A DNA stretch of 64,000 nt. It comes from Gillisella vitis. GTDB taxonomy: Bacteria; Pseudomonadota; Alphaproteobacteria; Rhizobiales; Rhizobiaceae. Under the pieces are notes generated by a model that worked only from the letters and a program-made list of their open reading frames with translations, was not told the origin of the DNA and ran no database searches. The stretch spans positions 372,001 through 436,000 of the forward strand of contig NZ_LMVL02000003.1 of assembly GCF_001541345.2 (NCBI RefSeq), read 5' to 3'. Below are positions 57,001 to 64,000 of this stretch, in pieces. Numbering within the stretch: the stretch's first letter is position 1; every line of letters starts with the position of its first letter. A program made the position numbers and the translations under genes.

Positions 57001-57427
57001 ACAGAAAATCGTCACGACGCCGGCAACCGACGATGGCCGTAGCCTGAATAGCGCGGTCAAACGTGACTTGGATGTCAGTTCGGAAAAATTCCAGCGGGCC
57101 TTCGCGCGGCTGATCTATCAGGACGGCGTGCTCAGGACTGATAACGGTATTGTCCGTGGAGAACAGGTCGGCGCTTCGTTCCAGGGCACCATCAAGGATA
57201 CACGAGGCCAGATGGAAATGACCGGAACATTCATGCCCGCCTATGGTCTTAATCGCTTGTTTGCGGAAGTGCCGATCATTGGCAGCATCCTCGGCAATGG
57301 ACGGGACCGGGGGCTTTTGGGCATTACCTTCAAGTTGAAAGGCCCGGTTGATGCCCCGCATCTGGTGGTCAATCCGCTATCGATCATTGCGCCGGGCATG
57401 TTCCGCCAGATTTTCGAATTCCAATAG
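54002..57427 (+). CDS. Large AsmA/YhdP-like protein
   Basis: About 1141 aa. One N-terminal membrane span (FGAYIVLSLMAMLGAAAIAI) follows a basic stretch PRRRGALTRLMR; the rest is long beta-rich sequence with repeated strands. The last 150 residues (AGTLVRFVDLYSHMRGGMLDV, then GQMEMTGTFMPAYGLNRLFAEVPIIGSIL and GLLGITFKLKGPVDAPHLVVNPLS) match the C-terminal domain of YhdP-like proteins, which bridge inner and outer membranes and move phospholipids in enterobacteria. The start at 54002 is chosen by recall of rhizobial homologues (MGEIRGEKIRFRKGD); an in-frame ATG at 53909 is possible. Confidence 0.75.
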   Translation: MGEIRGEKIRFRKGDIVALETLPSSQVEDPLIVHCPRRRGALTRLMRFGAYIVLSLMAMLGAAAIAIETGTLDQALSTGARAAFQSAIGDDLKADIDQTSIRLSKNLHLAVAAQNVTLTDPKTQQVVSKAGDVKLVIDPISLLMGRVSVTEIDVSGIDFDSSRLLQGGDLDLATLRIDKFPPFMETMFGNLDDVHGFIVRGGLDRLRLGGITLPAKNGIGQPVDVQVNDLTLTRRKDDSLAIEGEASIDGKVSMISAEAVTDGTRTTSLTATVTDLIATPFLIKRTPTGVWRDGADTSINIDFYALRQAPSQRPVLSARLRTENGILYVDGDKQELTRADINLAYDFDKLTAEIRPSEVDFGPTHVPFSGGFIDLDRLQSVPGDAQGIGIDLLVDQGTASVESSGEQPFPFSLKAFGQFIPSQRHLTFSELAVSTPHGSMQATLNVQFGNASPEIRFNGKLFEMRTAMVKQLWPYWMAMKPRAWVQANLFGGTISNASIDVLIPAGRMKPIPQPLDLGPDELKIAFDISGARMNVTGDLPPIRDLAGHFDLTGPDLQVRIDGGTSYFPSGRKVKLDKGTFSIANTYKKPLMANIAVSVSGPADAMAELATFKPMQALQRTEFVPEDFAGEIKADVQLYGGIIADQKPPPEVWKASLDLKGVDLKRPYMDKKITGFDGTLVVDPQNAVLQGDAQIDGVPVEIDFSQPVDRGSNRAPNWTVKGQLNDSQRAKLVPGLGDIVGGTIDLEVSRLDDNRQLVKSDLSRATLNIPVIGWTKGSGIPAKVSMELQDKSGLFMLDKFNLDGDGFGATGKLVVSKTNGLVGADLDHVKLASADDFGVSLQINKGIINAKVSGSSVDGRAFLKKLKAGSGSNGATGDSKSSSNSTDVDINVDIDKLIGFNDESLSGVRLVYGSRSGAITALKLSAVTDTGQAVVVQSAKAANGNDISLISSDAGTLVRFVDLYSHMRGGMLDVKIRGDLNKNWMGNVDLRNFRVENEDRLQKIVTTPATDDGRSLNSAVKRDLDVSSEKFQRAFARLIYQDGVLRTDNGIVRGEQVGASFQGTIKDTRGQMEMTGTFMPAYGLNRLFAEVPIIGSILGNGRDRGLLGITFKLKGPVDAPHLVVNPLSIIAPGMFRQIFEFQ

Positions 57428-57492
57428 AGTCTGTTTATCCGCTCCACAGACCGGGCAAAAAACCATAATTGGTACGATGCGGTAAGGAGAGC

Positions 57493-58665
57493 CTATTCCT
57501 GAACCGGTTGTGCGCCTGGAAGCGCTGGATGAACGAGGTCAATCTGGCTGGTATTGGACGGCAGGAACGTTGGGCCGACGCGGCGCACGGATTGCCGTCC
57601 GGGATCATAGGGTCGGCTCACCGCCTCAGGTTCAGGGGCCGGCTTATTCGTGGCTTCCATGCCAGTCGTCGCCTTTTGGTCGGTCGATGTTTTGTCCTGC
57701 GCACCAGATGGAGCCTCCAACTGTCTCGTGCCGGGGGCTGATCCATTTGATGTGATGGAAATGACTGAGGACCCACCAGAATCAGTTCCTAAACCAGGCT
57801 TTGGACCATTGGTCTGCAAGCCGTCAGAGCTGGCCCTGTTGCAACTGCATTGCCCCGGCTGCCCGGGGGCGCGGTTGAGATAGGCAAAGGCATTAGGCAT
57901 ATCGCGATAAGGCTGGCCGGTCACGGTTGAAACCATGTCCTTGGCCTCGTCGGTGAGGCGTGAATAATAGAGTTCCGCTTCGGTCCCTGGACAAAGCCGG
58001 TTGCATGTTTCGGCATCGCGCCCGAAATCACGGGCGGGCGTGCTGGGCGAGATCGGGAAAAAGCCACCATCGCAGGTGCGAACGCAAAGCGTTCTGTATC
58101 CGCCCTGTCCCGAAGGCAGCATAAGCCCGTCGCTGGATGACGAGAGCGGTGCCTCGTTGCGTAGGGGATAATCGGGATAGACAGGGGCCTCATAGGGCCT
58201 CACCGTCTCCTGGCCATCATCCGTGTCCTGGAGCGCCGGGGCCGGTTCGGCGACATCGCAGCCATTCGATTGTAAAGCAGCCGTCAGTTCCTCGTGACGG
58301 GGGTTGACGCCGCCCTTCATGCCTGCCGCGTTGCGTTCGATCAAAAGCTGACGCTTATTTTCCTGCATGACGGCAAGGCTCTCCTGCATTTGCGCGCAGA
58401 GATCCTGTCCATGGCCATCGAGAATGGCGATACTGGAGGAGCATCCGGCCTGTTGCATGGTGCGTTGCAATTTACGGATCTCGAAATCCTGTCGGGTCAC
58501 AGCTCCCGAATAGGCCCGCACATCCTGCGAATTGCCAATCACCACAGGCGTCTGGGCAAGCTCGGCTCGAATAGCCTCGCAGCTTGGGGCGGCCCGTACC
58601 GAATCGGGCGGCCCGAGGGCGATGAAACAACAGGACGCGACAGCGATGAGAGCGATAGCGCGCAT
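57493..58665 (-). CDS. DUF2865 domain exported protein
   Basis: Protein of 390 aa. Signal peptide (IALIAVASCCFIAL, cut probably after VRA), then a helical region, a proline-rich linker and the DUF2865 core YRTLCVRTCDGGFFPISPST, then ETCNRLCPGTEAELYYSRL and GQPYRDMPNAFAYL. The Cys pattern suggests disulfides in the periplasm. The tail is rich in Gly, Ser, Pro and Thr. Function unknown. Converges on the AsmA-like gene. Confidence 0.8.
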   Translation of the reverse strand: MRAIALIAVASCCFIALGPPDSVRAAPSCEAIRAELAQTPVVIGNSQDVRAYSGAVTRQDFEIRKLQRTMQQAGCSSSIAILDGHGQDLCAQMQESLAVMQENKRQLLIERNAAGMKGGVNPRHEELTAALQSNGCDVAEPAPALQDTDDGQETVRPYEAPVYPDYPLRNEAPLSSSSDGLMLPSGQGGYRTLCVRTCDGGFFPISPSTPARDFGRDAETCNRLCPGTEAELYYSRLTDEAKDMVSTVTGQPYRDMPNAFAYLNRAPGQPGQCSCNRASSDGLQTNGPKPGLGTDSGGSSVISITSNGSAPGTRQLEAPSGAQDKTSTDQKATTGMEATNKPAPEPEAVSRPYDPGRQSVRRVGPTFLPSNTSQIDLVHPALPGAQPVQE

Positions 58666-58738
58666 GCAGATCCATAAGCCATGCTATTGGGCCATGCTAA
58701 CGGGCCGGTTGACGGGACACTAATCAAGCCAAGTGACA

Positions 58739-58879
58739 TTAAGTCAAGTGAAAGGGAACATAGGGCAGGGCGTCGGAAACGCCAACCCGTAATCCTGTTT
58801 TAGCAATCCCGTCTGCCAGAGCATAGAGGCCGACCATACGAAGATCATTGTCGGCGGCTCTTCGTATATGAGATGCCAC
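58739..58879 (-). CDS. Possible 46-aa ORF directly after the LuxI gene
   Basis: A frame with GTG start one base after the avsI stop (TGA C GTG), reading MASHIRRAADNDLRMVGLYA then LADGIAKTGLRVGVSDALPY. The spacing would allow translational coupling, but no ribosome binding site or homology supports it. The frame is also open further upstream inside avsI. It might be a remnant of a longer gene. Confidence 0.3.
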   Translation of the reverse strand: MASHIRRAADNDLRMVGLYALADGIAKTGLRVGVSDALPYVPFHLT

Positions 58880-58880
58880 G

Positions 58881-59525
58881 TCAGGCGGCGCGCGCCTGTT
58901 CCAGCGACATGGGTGTGTCGAGCAGGCGTCCGGTGATGGCAGCAATATTTTTCATGGCATCGAGCATGCCGGTATCAATCTCCCAGGCAATTGCCACAGC
59001 ATGAACCGAGCCGATTTTATGCGGCGCGCCAATTCGTTCGCCGGGGCAGCCCATGCGGCGAAACATCCGCTCTAAAAACACATCTGTCACGGTGACGATA
59101 TGGGTAAGCCCCGATGCAAGGCCCAGTTCACCAACACCACACATCAGCTCGGCTGCGGCAATGCTGACCTGGTTGGAAGATCGGTCCAGGGAAATTTCCG
59201 GGTCGATGCAGAACCGGCTCGATTCCCACATGGCAATGTCACGAATGGCCGGTTTTCCGTCCAATAGAACGGGAAAGGTATCGTCCAGCATATTCGGGCC
59301 AAGCGTCGGCAGAAGCCGGAGCGAGCCGCGCAACCGGCCTGTCCGGTCGTCATAAGATAAAACGTAAATCGGATTGGCTTCGTCATAATGATCCATCTCG
59401 AAATCGCCTTGTACAACGACATCCCATTTCAAAAGATCATGGAATACTTTTTTTCGTAGGCGAAACATGTCTGCCAATGCCGCCTGTTGGGTCTGCTTAT
59501 GTCGGCTGTTCAGAATTTTGAGCAT
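58881..59525 (-). CDS. avsI: Acyl-homoserine-lactone synthase, LuxI family
   Basis: Protein of 214 aa that makes AHL signals from S-adenosylmethionine and an acyl carrier. The invariant residues are all present: Arg24, Phe28, Trp34, Asp45, Asp48, Arg70, Phe84, Glu101, Arg104 (segments FRLRKKVFHD, KWDVV, DFEMDHYD, LRGSLRLLP and WESSRFCID). The ATG at 59525 follows AAGGAG six bases upstream. It resembles AvsI of A. vitis, reported to make long-chain AHLs. Acyl length cannot be read from the sequence. A LuxR-type gene lies 300 bases upstream on the same strand. Confidence 0.9.
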   Translation of the reverse strand: MLKILNSRHKQTQQAALADMFRLRKKVFHDLLKWDVVVQGDFEMDHYDEANPIYVLSYDDRTGRLRGSLRLLPTLGPNMLDDTFPVLLDGKPAIRDIAMWESSRFCIDPEISLDRSSNQVSIAAAELMCGVGELGLASGLTHIVTVTDVFLERMFRRMGCPGERIGAPHKIGSVHAVAIAWEIDTGMLDAMKNIAAITGRLLDTPMSLEQARAA

Positions 59526-59579
59526 GCGTGTCTCCTTATTTGGAAGGTGACACAATATGAGTGTAAAAAAATCCCAATA

Positions 59580-59609
59580 AAACTGACGGTAGCGACAGTT
59601 TAACTGTCG
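59580..59609. promoter_or_regulatory. Candidate LuxR-type operator before avsI
   Basis: CGACAGTTTAACTGTCG (59593-59609) is a perfect 8-1-8 palindrome. AAACTGACG at 59580-59588 is a further inverted copy of the half-site with one mismatch, giving a second overlapping imperfect palindrome. On the minus strand a possible -10 (TACACT, 59560-59565) lies downstream, with the first half-site over the -35. This position suits an activator of the LuxR family. The binding protein is assumed. Confidence 0.5.
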
Positions 59610-59825
59610 AGAGTTGATCGTTAAACTGCTCCGATTCACCATATCATACCAAGGCATCGAAGATGAGGAACACTCCCCCTCTTGAAGGCATTGAAAATAT
59701 CTAAAACACATACGCCGCATGAAATTTTTGCAAAAGCAATACGGACCGCCATCTATCAATGATAGTTCGGATAACCCAGCTGCGGAGATGTCTGGCGAAA
59801 ATAAGCTATGGAGGGCGGCGGCCGT

Positions 59826-60566
59826 TTATAGTGGTGCTTCCGGTGGGATCAGACCACGTTGCAGGGCCTTTGCCACCGCTTGAGTGTTGGAGACGGCGTC
59901 GAGTTTGGTGCGGGCATTGGCCATGAAATACCGCACGGTCCGTTCCGAAATTCCAAGGATAACTGCAGTTTCCCAATAGCTTTTGCCCGCAGCCGTCCAC
60001 CGCAGGGTTTCCTGTTCCCGTCGGGTCAGGCTGGGTACTCCTCCGATCCGAGCACCATCGCAGCGTTTCACCATACCTGCGTGGAATTTTCCCGCCAGAA
60101 GATGAACGTCGCGGTCATGGCAGCGGCGAAAGCGTCGCCACTCCTCCTCACATGCATTGCTTGCAATAGCGAGAATTGCGCCGCGTCCATCGACCGAAAG
60201 CAGCGGATAGCTGACGGCTTGCCTCGGCAAGGGCAGATCGCGCAGCTTGCTGCGCAACAGCAGGCCCTCTTCGCTCAATTGCGCGAGGTCATGCATATCC
60301 ACCGGCTCCATGGCCCGGCTGAGCTGTGACAAGACGTTACGCAAAACAGGCGCATCAAGCATGAGGATAGGGTCTTTTGCCTGCTGATCGAATGTATGCC
60401 CGTATCGATAGACCAGGGCGCCAGCCGAGGTGATGGAAGCGTCCATGTAAAGACAGCCGGACAGGTTGTAGCTGGTTTGCAGGCGGTTCAGGAAATCGGT
60501 CCATTTCGCGCTGGTGGTGGTCTCCAGCCAATCGAGCAAATTGAAATAAATGTTATCGTCAAACAT
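59826..60566 (-). CDS. avsR: LuxR-family quorum-sensing regulator
   Basis: Protein of 246 aa: an N-terminal autoinducer-binding-type domain (residues 1-165) and a C-terminal LuxR helix-turn-helix (PSLTRREQETLRWTAAGKSY, then TAVILGISERTVRYFMANAR). By my alignment to TraR the residues Trp57 and Tyr61 of the signal pocket are not conserved (His and Gln); the Asp70 position may be kept. It resembles AvsR of A. vitis. Upstream, 345 bases (60567-60911) contain palindromes but no gene I support. Confidence 0.85.
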   Translation of the reverse strand: MFDDNIYFNLLDWLETTTSAKWTDFLNRLQTSYNLSGCLYMDASITSAGALVYRYGHTFDQQAKDPILMLDAPVLRNVLSQLSRAMEPVDMHDLAQLSEEGLLLRSKLRDLPLPRQAVSYPLLSVDGRGAILAIASNACEEEWRRFRRCHDRDVHLLAGKFHAGMVKRCDGARIGGVPSLTRREQETLRWTAAGKSYWETAVILGISERTVRYFMANARTKLDAVSNTQAVAKALQRGLIPPEAPL

Positions 60567-60785
60567 GAAAGCCCCGCAATTTTCAAGGGTTTATTTTCTA
60601 CCTTTGAGGGCAAATGTCCATGTGTTGAATAAGGTTTCAGGTCTGCGATTTTATGTCTTGCGAACACGACGGTGCCCGGGTCGAACACCGAAAACTCCGT
60701 TTCCCGAGGAAACAGAGCATAAGAGAACCACAGCAATTGAGAGGATCATAACCAGATGGTGACCGAGACCGTCATCGTCGCCGGG

Positions 60786-60801
60786 CCTGGCATTTGCCAG
60801 G
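60786..60801. repeat. Perfect palindrome upstream of avsR
   Basis: CCTGGCATTTGCCAGG has 7-base arms with a two-base centre. It lies 220 bases upstream of the avsR start and next to a second hairpin-forming sequence (AGGAAAA with TTTTCCT). A regulator site is possible but distant. Confidence 0.35.
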
Positions 60802-60842
60802 AAAAGCGGACCCCGTTTTTCCTGAACGGAAACGCAAGCAGG

Positions 60843-60882
60843 CAAACAAAAATCACTCAGGTTCGGATGAACCTGAGTGATT
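60843..60882 (-). terminator. Terminator of maeB
   Basis: A perfect 13-bp stem on the minus strand (AATCACTCAGGTT with its complement, loop CATCCG) runs into TTTTTGTTTG. It begins about 30 bases after the maeB stop. Confidence 0.85.
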
Positions 60883-60911
60883 ACAGAATGCGAAAGATCG
60901 AAAGTGGTGTG

Positions 60912-63242
60912 TCAGTCTTGCTGGTTGGCTTCCACCACAGCGAGGGCGGCCATATTGACGACGCCACGTGAGGTGACGGATGTCGACAGGACATGCGCCG
61001 GCTGGGCCGCTCCCAGAAGGATCGGGCCGACATGCAGCGCATCGGTCAAGGTACGCACGATACCCAGCGAGATGTTGGCGGAATCCAGATTGGGGAAGAC
61101 CAGCAGGTTTGCATCGCCCGACAGCGTGCTGTTGGGCATGGCGCGCCGGCGCAAGGTTTCCGACAGGGCCGAACCGCCCTGCATTTCACCATCGACTTCC
61201 AGCTCTGGTGCTTCCTTGCGCAGGATCTCAAGCGCTGCGCGCATCTTTCGGGCACTCTCGCAATTGCGCGAGCCGAAATTGGAGTGAGACAGAAGTGCTG
61301 CTTTCGGCGTGATGCCGAATTGACGAATCGTCTGGGCGGCCAGAATGGTCATTTCCGCCACTTCTTCCGCCGTTGGATTTTCAGTCACGAATGTATCGGT
61401 CATGAAAACCGCACCGCGCTGGGAAATCAGCAGGCTGAGGCCGGAAAAGTCCCTTACATTCGGTTTCTTGCCGAGAATCTGGCCGACATCATGAACATGT
61501 CTGTCAAATCGGCCTTCGACGCCGCAGATCAGCGCATCGGCTTCACCGCGCTTCAGCGATAGCGCGCCGATCACGGTCGTATTGGTGCGCACGATGGTTC
61601 TTGCGGCTTCGGGATTGATACCAGACCGTCCAACCAGCGCCACGTAATCGTCGACATAGTCACGGTAACGCGGATCGTCTTCCGGATTGACGATGGCGAA
61701 ATCGGTGCCGGGCCGGATGCGCAGGCCGAAGCGTTTCAGGCGTGTCTCGATAATCTGCGGACGACCGATCAGGATCGGTTCGCCGATCCCGTCTTCCAGC
61801 AGCACCTGGGCGGCGCGCAGCACGCGTTCATCCTCGCCCTCGGCAAAGATCACCCGCTTCTTCGTCGCAGCTTTCGCATTGGCAAAGATCGGCTTCATGA
61901 TGAAACCGGAGCGGAACACGAAACGGCTGAGCGTATCGAGATAGCTATCGTAATCGGCAATCGGCCTGCGGGCGACACCACTCTCTTCGGCGGCTTTTGC
62001 CACGGCAGGCGCGATGCGCAAAATCAGGCGGGGATCGAAAGGCGAGGGGATCAGGTATTCAGGTCCGAACGTCGGCGAATCGCCGCTATAGGCCTTAGCG
62101 GCGACCTCTGAGACTTCTTCGCGCGCCAGTGCGGCGATGGCCTTGACGGCGGCCATCTTCATCTCTTCGTTGATCGTGGTCGCGCCGCAATCCAGCGCCC
62201 CCCGGAAGATATAAGGGAAGCAGAGAACGTTGTTGACCTGATTGGGATAGTCCGACCGACCTGTGCAGATCATCGCGTCGGGACGGGCGGTGCGCGCCAG
62301 TTCCGGCATGATTTCCGGCTTGGGATTGGCCAGAGCCATGATCAGCGGGCTTGGCGCCATCTGTTCCAGCAATTCCGGCTTCAGCACACCCGCCGCCGAC
62401 AGACCGAGGAACACATCGGCACCGCAGATGCTTTCGGCAAGCACCCGCTTGTCGCTTTCCTGGGCATAGACCTCTTTCCAGGGGTCCATCAACTCGTTAC
62501 GGCCCTTGTAGACCAGGCCCTCAATGTCATGAACCCAGATGTTTTCGCGTTTCGCGCCAAGTGCAACCAGAAGGTTGAGGCAGGCCAGAGCCGCAGCGCC
62601 TGCGCCTGACGCGACGATCTTGACGTCGCCGATGGTTTTACCGGCCAGTTCCAGGCCGTTCAGGATGGCGGCGGCGACGATGATCGCGGTGCCGTGCTGG
62701 TCATCGTGAAACACCGGAATATTCATCCGGTCACGCAATTGCTGCTCGATTTCGAAGCATTCCGGCGCTTTGATATCTTCAAGGTTGATACCGCCGAAGG
62801 TCGGCTCCAGCGACGCGACGGTCGAGACCATGGCGTCGACGGTCATGGCGTCGACCTCGATGTCGAACACATCGATGCCGGCGAATTTCTTGAACAGGAC
62901 GGCTTTGCCTTCCATGACCGGCTTGGAGGCCAGCGGGCCGATATTGCCAAGGCCGAGGACGGCGGTGCCGTTGGAAATCACCGCGACCAGATTGGCACGG
63001 GCCGTATAATCGTCGGCGGCCTGTGGATTGTCACGAATGGCAAGGCAGGGAGCGGCAACACCGGGGGAGTAGGCAAGTGCCAGATCGCGCTGATTGCCCA
63101 GCGGCTTGGTTGCCTGGATCTCCAGTTTGCCGGGACGGGGATGCAGATGGTAGAACAGTGCCTGTTCGTCCAGATCACCAGAGGCGGGCGCATTTGTCTT
63201 GGTTTTGTCGTCGGTCATGCTTCTTGCCGGTTCATCGTTCAT
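60912..63242 (-). CDS. maeB: NADP-dependent malic enzyme with phosphotransacetylase-like domain
   Basis: Protein of 776 aa that converts malate to pyruvate with NADP. N-terminal malic domain: [71 protein letters not shown] and [17 protein letters not shown] for cofactor binding. The C-terminal region from about residue 440 is a phosphate acetyltransferase-like domain ([20 protein letters not shown]), typically without transferase activity but regulatory. ATG at 63242 follows AGGGGGGAAGAG. Length is normal for rhizobia. Confidence 0.93.
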   Translation of the reverse strand: MNDEPARSMTDDKTKTNAPASGDLDEQALFYHLHPRPGKLEIQATKPLGNQRDLALAYSPGVAAPCLAIRDNPQAADDYTARANLVAVISNGTAVLGLGNIGPLASKPVMEGKAVLFKKFAGIDVFDIEVDAMTVDAMVSTVASLEPTFGGINLEDIKAPECFEIEQQLRDRMNIPVFHDDQHGTAIIVAAAILNGLELAGKTIGDVKIVASGAGAAALACLNLLVALGAKRENIWVHDIEGLVYKGRNELMDPWKEVYAQESDKRVLAESICGADVFLGLSAAGVLKPELLEQMAPSPLIMALANPKPEIMPELARTARPDAMICTGRSDYPNQVNNVLCFPYIFRGALDCGATTINEEMKMAAVKAIAALAREEVSEVAAKAYSGDSPTFGPEYLIPSPFDPRLILRIAPAVAKAAEESGVARRPIADYDSYLDTLSRFVFRSGFIMKPIFANAKAATKKRVIFAEGEDERVLRAAQVLLEDGIGEPILIGRPQIIETRLKRFGLRIRPGTDFAIVNPEDDPRYRDYVDDYVALVGRSGINPEAARTIVRTNTTVIGALSLKRGEADALICGVEGRFDRHVHDVGQILGKKPNVRDFSGLSLLISQRGAVFMTDTFVTENPTAEEVAEMTILAAQTIRQFGITPKAALLSHSNFGSRNCESARKMRAALEILRKEAPELEVDGEMQGGSALSETLRRRAMPNSTLSGDANLLVFPNLDSANISLGIVRTLTDALHVGPILLGAAQPAHVLSTSVTSRGVVNMAALAVVEANQQD

Positions 63243-63399
63243 CTCTTCCCCCCTCATACAACAAATCGTTCCACGGACCAGAACATATTTCTGTGCGCCA
63301 TGGCAATTGCATCCCAGCGGTGTACCAGCCGTGTCATCATCCTGAAACACGAGTCTGATTTTGAGAGCATGCCAAAGCTGATCGTAAAGGACCATTCCC

Positions 63400-64000
63400 G
63401 TGAGCGACGAAACCGAAACGCGGCATGTGAGAACCCTCTTCATTTCGGATGTGCATCTCGGCTCGAAGGCCGCAAAAACCGATTTTTTGCTGGATTTCCT
63501 GCGTGTTTACGATGCCGACACGATCATTCTGGTTGGTGATATCGTCGATGGCTGGCGGTTGAAGCGCAGCTGGTACTGGCCGCAGGGCTGTAATGACGTG
63601 GTACAGAAATTGTTGCGCAAGGCGCGCAAGGGGACAAGAATTGTCTATATCCCCGGAAATCACGACGAATTCCTCCGGGGTTTTCCCGGAACCCATTTCG
63701 GCGGAATCGAAGTGCTGGACCAGATGATTCACGAGACGGCCGATCACAAGCGCTATCTGGTTTTGCATGGCGACCAGTTCGATGTTGTTGTGCGCAATGC
63801 GCGCCTGCTCGCCTATATGGGCGACTGGGCTTATGACATTGCCATTGCTATCAATGTGGTTCTGGCGGCCGTACGACGGCGGATGGGCATGCCCTATTGG
63901 TCCTTTTCCGCCTGGGCCAAGCTACAGGTAAAACATGCTGTCAATTTCATTGGGGAGTTCCAGAAAGTCGTTGCTGACGAAGCGCGCCGCAATGACGTGC
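63400..64000 (+). CDS. LpxH-like metallophosphoesterase, 5' part
   Basis: GTG start at 63400 after AAAGG; the frame is open to the right edge (200 codons). Motifs of UDP-2,3-diacylglucosamine diphosphatase-type phosphoesterases: SDVHLG (residues 16-21), VGDIVDGW (45-52), GNHDE (86-90) and HGDQFD (123-128). The membrane-adjacent segment follows WSFSAWAKLQVKHAVNF. It may be the lipid A gene lpxH or a rhizobial paralogue; the second half is missing from the window. Divergent from maeB. Confidence 0.8.
   Translation, partial: MSDETETRHVRTLFISDVHLGSKAAKTDFLLDFLRVYDADTIILVGDIVDGWRLKRSWYWPQGCNDVVQKLLRKARKGTRIVYIPGNHDEFLRGFPGTHFGGIEVLDQMIHETADHKRYLVLHGDQFDVVVRNARLLAYMGDWAYDIAIAINVVLAAVRRRMGMPYWSFSAWAKLQVKHAVNFIGEFQKVVADEARRNDV

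Noticed and set aside
60651..60845. Minus-strand 64-aa frame with a hydrophobic stretch after the maeB terminator
   Set aside because: It starts at TTG inside the terminator region, has no ribosome binding site and does not resemble a known protein. Kept only as a note.

Overview
The window looks like a chromosomal segment of a Rhizobiaceae alphaproteobacterium, most likely in or near Allorhizobium (Agrobacterium) vitis. Three things support this: alphaproteobacterial ribosomal and RNA polymerase proteins, the rhizobial form of the malic enzyme (fused to a phosphotransacetylase-like domain), and a LuxI/LuxR pair that I recognise as resembling AvsI/AvsR of A. vitis. The species call rests on recognition only; no search was run.

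Region 1 (1-4.7 kb) is housekeeping: the 3' end of prfB, a type-2 (DAKRGD) orotidine-5'-phosphate decarboxylase, NAD kinase with an exported unknown protein, tRNA-Thr, two small unknown proteins and the rRNA methyltransferase rlmB. Region 2 (4.8-21.7 kb) runs promoter, tRNA-Tyr, tRNA-Gly, tufB, then after an inserted block tRNA-Trp, secE, nusG, rplKAJL and rpoBC. This order resembles the tRNA-tufB-secE-nusG-rpl-rpoBC locus of enterobacteria. The inserted block (6.6-9.1 kb) carries two cell-surface glycosyltransferase-like genes and a putative outer-membrane barrel.

Region 3 (21.7-42.8 kb) has a Nudix hydrolase and a small partner gene on the minus strand, then the str operon (rpsL, rpsG, fusA, tufA), the S10 operon (rpsJ to rpsQ), the spc operon (rplN to secY and adk) and the alpha operon (rpsM, rpsK, rpoA, rplQ). 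Regions 2 and 3 supply most of the translation elongation factors, core RNA polymerase and the Sec translocon. Many gene junctions here contain perfect hairpins, several followed by short T runs, so the clusters are probably divided into attenuated or processed units. The two tuf genes encode the same protein and their DNA shows a pattern expected of gene conversion.

Region 4 (42.9-58.7 kb) is accessory metabolism and envelope: a purine nucleoside permease-like protein, two small membrane-protein families (DUF817, DUF2809), a tight cysteine/sulfur operon (cysK-like, alaX, and a sulfurtransferase fused to a GNAT domain), a photolyase, an M23 peptidase, a ferritin-like DUF455 protein, a BCP peroxiredoxin, a very large AsmA/YhdP-like protein and a DUF2865 protein. 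Region 5 (58.7-60.6 kb) is the quorum-sensing pair, with a cluster of related half-sites before the synthase gene and a small ORF directly after it. Region 6 (60.9-64 kb) is maeB and the 5' part of an LpxH-like metallophosphoesterase cut by the window edge.

I saw no rRNA genes, complete insertion sequences, CRISPR arrays or prophage genes. The least explained elements are the avs half-site cluster and the divergent ligand pocket of its regulator, the 21-bp perfect inverted repeat before secY, and the hairpins between ribosomal protein genes.
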